Positions 5,759 to 7,973 of a stretch of 7,973 nucleotides of DNA are shown in pieces. The stretch is taken from assembly GCA_028290325.1 (NCBI GenBank), contig JAQGJY010000153.1, forward strand, positions 1 to 7,973, in the 5' to 3' direction. Position 1 is the first letter of the stretch. Each line of letters starts with the position of its first letter. Below the pieces are notes generated by a model, which did no database searches, had not been told where the DNA came from, and was given only the letters and a program-made list of their open reading frames with translations. The translations under genes and the position numbers were made by a program. The stretch is from Tardiphaga sp. Its GTDB lineage: Bacteria; Pseudomonadota; Alphaproteobacteria; Rhizobiales; Xanthobacteraceae.

Positions 5759-6550
5759 TCAGGCGGCGGTGCGGCCGCCATCGACGGTGTAATGCGATCC
5801 GGTGACGTAGCTCGCATCATCGGAGGCGAGGAACGCCACGATCGGCGCGACCTCGTCGGGGCGGCCGAGGCGTCGCGCGGGCAACCGGGCGGCGATGGTC
5901 TCGGCCGGGACCGGACCCGCGCCCGGATTGCGGCCGTCGAAGATCGCGCTCAGCATCCGGCTCTCGATCAGCCCCGGGCAGACGCAATTGACGCGAACTT
6001 TGGTCGCCGCGCATTCCAACGCGGCGCTTTTGGTGAGGCCGATCACGGCATGCTTGCTGGCGGTGTAGGCGGCGACTTCGGCCGCGCCGGTCAGGCCGGC
6101 AATCGAGGCGGTGTTGATGATGCTGCCAGCATCCTGCTTGATCATCACCGGCAGCACGTGCTTGAGGCCGAGAAAGACGCCGACGACATTGACGTCGAGC
6201 ACGCGGCGGAAGCTCGCCAGCGAATACTGCGTGATCGGCGCGATGTCGCCCTCGATGCCGGCATTGTTGAAGAACGCATCGATGCGACCGAAGCGCTCGA
6301 TCGCGCCGCGCACATAGCCGGCGACGGCGTCCTCGTCGGTGACGTCGGCAACCAGCGCCAGCGCCTCGGCGGAAGCGGGCAGCGTGGTCAAGACGTCAGC
6401 GAGCGCGGCGGCGTCGCGATCGATCGCGACCAGTTTGGCGCCGCGTCGCGCCAGCAGCCGCATGGTTGCCGCGCCGATCATCCCGGCCGCGCCGGTGACG
6501 ACGATGATTCTGCCGTCGAGACGAATGCCATCGCGTGTGGTGTCGGTCAT
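5759..6550 (-). CDS. SDR-family NAD(P)-dependent oxidoreductase
   Basis: A 263-residue classical short-chain dehydrogenase/reductase, cytoplasmic, expected to interconvert an alcohol and a ketone with NAD(P). The Rossmann motif TGAAGMIG is at 19-26, NNAG at 95-98, and Asn121 in LDVNVVG. The catalytic Ser149 (NTASIAG), Tyr162 and Lys166 (YTASK) are all present. The PG motif (CVCPGLIESRM) and the C-terminal SYVTGSHYTVDGG are normal. An acidic Asp follows the second beta strand (VAIDRD, about residues 42-47), which usually indicates NAD preference. ATG 6550 was chosen; it has GGGGA (6561-6565) 10 nt upstream, while the longer frame would start with TTG at 6595. It is the first gene of a two-gene unit with the downstream hydrolase and is divergent from the DUF2155 gene. 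The substrate is not predictable. Confidence 0.93.
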   Translation of the reverse strand: MTDTTRDGIRLDGRIIVVTGAAGMIGAATMRLLARRGAKLVAIDRDAAALADVLTTLPASAEALALVADVTDEDAVAGYVRGAIERFGRIDAFFNNAGIEGDIAPITQYSLASFRRVLDVNVVGVFLGLKHVLPVMIKQDAGSIINTASIAGLTGAAEVAAYTASKHAVIGLTKSAALECAATKVRVNCVCPGLIESRMLSAIFDGRNPGAGPVPAETIAARLPARRLGRPDEVAPIVAFLASDDASYVTGSHYTVDGGRTAA

Positions 6551-6674
6551 ATCGGATGTTTCCCCGGGCTCTGTTTTTGTTTTTACGCGCGCCAACTATT
6601 CCATGGCCGCGCAACCGTGACCAGCCGCGCGTGGCCGCCCTTCCGCCGCCGCAATCGCCGTGTTAACCGGAGGC

Positions 6675-6703
6675 CGACGCGCGTGGCCGCGAGCCTGTAG
6701 AAT
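6675..6703 (+). promoter_or_regulatory. Possible promoter of the DUF2155 gene
   Basis: TAGAAT (6698-6703) matches the -10 hexamer at 5 of 6 positions. A weak -35 (around CCGACG, 6674-6679) lies upstream at 18-bp spacing. Transcription would start near 6710, about 35 nt before the start codon. The -35 match is poor, so this rests mostly on the -10. Confidence 0.35.
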
Positions 6704-6747
6704 GGCGTGAACCCGATTCGTCGCAGTCCCCGAAAAGCCGCGTGAGC

Positions 6748-7677
6748 ATGCTGAAAACTCTGTCCCTCGCTGGTCTCGTTGCGGTCGCCGCCGCGCTGAC
6801 GCCGCCGCTCGCCGGTCCGGCGCGGGCGCAACTCGGCAATATTTTCAGTGACGAGCCGCCGCGCCCGCCGCGCGGCATGATCCAGCAGGACGACGAGGAA
6901 GAGGTGCCGGAATTGCCGCGTGGCCGGTTGCTGCCGGCGCCGAATCGGCCGCTGCCGGGGCAGAGCGCGCCGCCGCCCGGCGCGTATCAGTCGCAGCCGT
7001 TACCGCCGCCGCCGGGCACCACGATCATCCCGCAGAATCCGCCTCAAAACGCGCCGCCGACCGCGATCGCGCCGCCGGTGGCCGCACCGCCGGCCGTCGC
7101 CAACACCCCGCCTGTGCCGGCTCCCGGCCAGCGCAAGCCCGGCGTCGCGCCGCCCGCGCCGGCCTCCTTGCAGCCCGGCGACGAGGTCGTCTCCGAACCG
7201 CCGGCGCAGAAGATCGTCAACAAGAAAGCCACCTTCAACGGGCTCGACAAGATCACCGGCCGCATCATCGCATTCGACGCCGACATCGGCGAGACGGTGC
7301 AGTTCGGTGCGCTCCGTGTGAAGCCCGACGCCTGCTACACGCGGCCGGCGACCGAGGCGGCCAACACCGACGCTTTCGTCGAGGTGGATGAGATCACCTT
7401 GCAAGGCGAGGTGAAGCGCATTTTCTCGGGCTGGATGTTCGCGGCCTCGCCGGGTCTGCACGGCGTCGAGCATCCGATCTACGATATCTGGCTGACCGAC
7501 TGCAAAGGTCCGGAGACGGCGGTCGTCTCGGCGCAGCCCGATGCACGGCCGGTGCCGACCGCGCAAAAGCGCCCGCCGCCGCCGAGACAGGCCCCGCGCC
7601 CGGCGCCGCAGCCCCAGCCGCTACCGCAGGCCCAGCCGCAGCCGCAACAGAATATCTTCCCGCCGTTCGGACGGTGA
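6748..7677 (+). CDS. Exported proline-rich DUF2155-domain protein
   Basis: A 309-residue protein (311 if the GTG at 6742 is used). An N-terminal signal peptide ends at about PARA, before QLGN. A long Pro/Ala/Gln-rich linker covers about residues 35-155, with a short acidic DDEEEVPELP segment near its start. The DUF2155 domain, about 158-256, contains KATFNGLDKITGRI, the pair ACYTRP (Cys196) and LTDCK (Cys252), and GWMFAASPGLHGVEHPIYD. A second Pro/Gln-rich tail ends NIFPPFGR. The two cysteines could form a disulfide in the periplasm. The function of DUF2155 is not known to me. It commonly neighbours aat and NDUFA12 in alphaproteobacteria, as here. ATG 6748 is preferred for codon type, but ribosome-binding signals do not decide between the two starts. 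It converges on aat. Confidence 0.88.
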   Translation: MLKTLSLAGLVAVAAALTPPLAGPARAQLGNIFSDEPPRPPRGMIQQDDEEEVPELPRGRLLPAPNRPLPGQSAPPPGAYQSQPLPPPPGTTIIPQNPPQNAPPTAIAPPVAAPPAVANTPPVPAPGQRKPGVAPPAPASLQPGDEVVSEPPAQKIVNKKATFNGLDKITGRIIAFDADIGETVQFGALRVKPDACYTRPATEAANTDAFVEVDEITLQGEVKRIFSGWMFAASPGLHGVEHPIYDIWLTDCKGPETAVVSAQPDARPVPTAQKRPPPPRQAPRPAPQPQPLPQAQPQPQQNIFPPFGR

Positions 7678-7689
7678 GCACCCGATCGA

Positions 7690-7756
7690 CCGGCCTCATC
7701 CGAGGGTGATGGCCGGCTCCGGCCAGGGCTTTCGCGGCGTCATACCCGCGATGACG
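7690..7756. terminator. Hairpins between convergent DUF2155 and aat genes
   Basis: Two inverted repeats fill the short convergent gap. The first is CCGGCC(tc)ATC / GATGGCCGG (7690-7716): 9 bp with a 2-nt bulge and a 7-nt loop. Its GGCCGG arm can alternatively pair with CCGGCC at 7719-7724. The second is CGTCAT / ATGACG (7738-7756) with a 7-nt loop. Neither has a T-tract on either strand, so a bidirectional terminator is possible but not certain. The second could also be part of a short dispersed palindromic repeat. Confidence 0.35.
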
Positions 7757-7775
7757 AACTTTGCCGTCAACCAAC

Positions 7776-7973
7776 TCACCCGGGCTGATGCGCCGCGATG
7801 ATGTCGAGCGCCTGCGCGCCCGGAAAAATGCCGTCCACCTTGAAGTCAGTGAAATCGGCGATGCCGGCCGTCAGCGCCCGGTCGAGCATGGCGCGGTAAC
7901 GCGGACGCGGCACTTCGATCGCGCCGAACGAGCGCAGATGCTCGGTGACGAACTGCGTATCGAGCAGCACGAA
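7776..7973 (-). CDS. aat: Leucyl/phenylalanyl-tRNA-protein transferase, C-terminal part
   Basis: The last 65 codons of a gene that enters from the right edge; the stop is TGA at 7776-7778. The product transfers Leu or Phe from aminoacyl-tRNA to the N-terminal Arg or Lys of proteins, marking them for ClpS/ClpAP degradation (N-degron pathway) in the cytoplasm. The visible translation FVLLDTQFVTEHLRSFGAIEVPRPRY matches the conserved C-terminal part of Aat (the LLDTQF..HL..FGA block). The first complete codon is at the window edge and the real start lies beyond it. The frame continues open to the edge, so nothing suggests truncation. It is convergent with the DUF2155 gene, 98 bp apart. Confidence 0.93.
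   Translation of the reverse strand, partial: FVLLDTQFVTEHLRSFGAIEVPRPRYRAMLDRALTAGIADFTDFKVDGIFPGAQALDIIAAHQPG

Noticed and set aside
5210..6700. A 496-codon plus-strand open frame
   Set aside because: It runs antisense across the SDR and hydrolase genes, both of which have complete motifs. Its translation is low-complexity Arg/Ala/Gly/Asp with no recognisable domain, as expected opposite GC-rich genes.

Overview
The window is GC-rich alphaproteobacterial chromosome, most likely from the Bradyrhizobium/Rhodopseudomonas group (Nitrobacteraceae). The clues are the NDUFA12-type complex I accessory subunit, a DUF2155 protein beside aat, a class II (B12-dependent) ribonucleotide reductase, and a BA14K-type secreted protein. 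These assignments come from reading the translations; no database search was possible.

Layout, left to right. At 1-533 (minus) is the N-terminal 177 codons of nrdJ, running off the left edge. At 534-1148 is a roughly 600-bp divergent control region with a predicted nrdJ promoter, two NrdR-box-like sites 31 bp apart, several DnaA-box-like sequences and a strong hairpin at the predicted start of the nrdJ leader. At 1149-2048 (plus) is an EamA/DMT-family permease. At 2177-3448 (minus) is a soluble GAF-histidine kinase without a response regulator in view. At 3532-4125 (minus) is a secreted glycine-rich protein with a BA14K-like C-terminus, behind a candidate EcfG general-stress promoter and followed by a clear intrinsic terminator. 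At 4294-4704 (plus) is NDUFA12. At 4793-5734 and 5759-6550 (both minus) is a two-gene operon, SDR dehydrogenase then HSL-type alpha/beta-hydrolase. At 6748-7677 (plus) is a proline-rich exported DUF2155 protein. At 7776-7973 (minus) is the C-terminus of leucyl/phenylalanyl-tRNA-protein transferase (aat), running off the right edge.

Most genes are ordinary housekeeping or metabolic genes. NDUFA12, DUF2155 and aat form a conserved alphaproteobacterial neighbourhood as I remember it, and the SDR-hydrolase pair appears to sit inside it. I see no mobile element, CRISPR array, tRNA or rRNA, and no clear new multi-gene system. The best leads are regulatory: the compound NrdR/DnaA control region of nrdJ, and the possible general-stress control of the glycine-rich BA14K-like protein.
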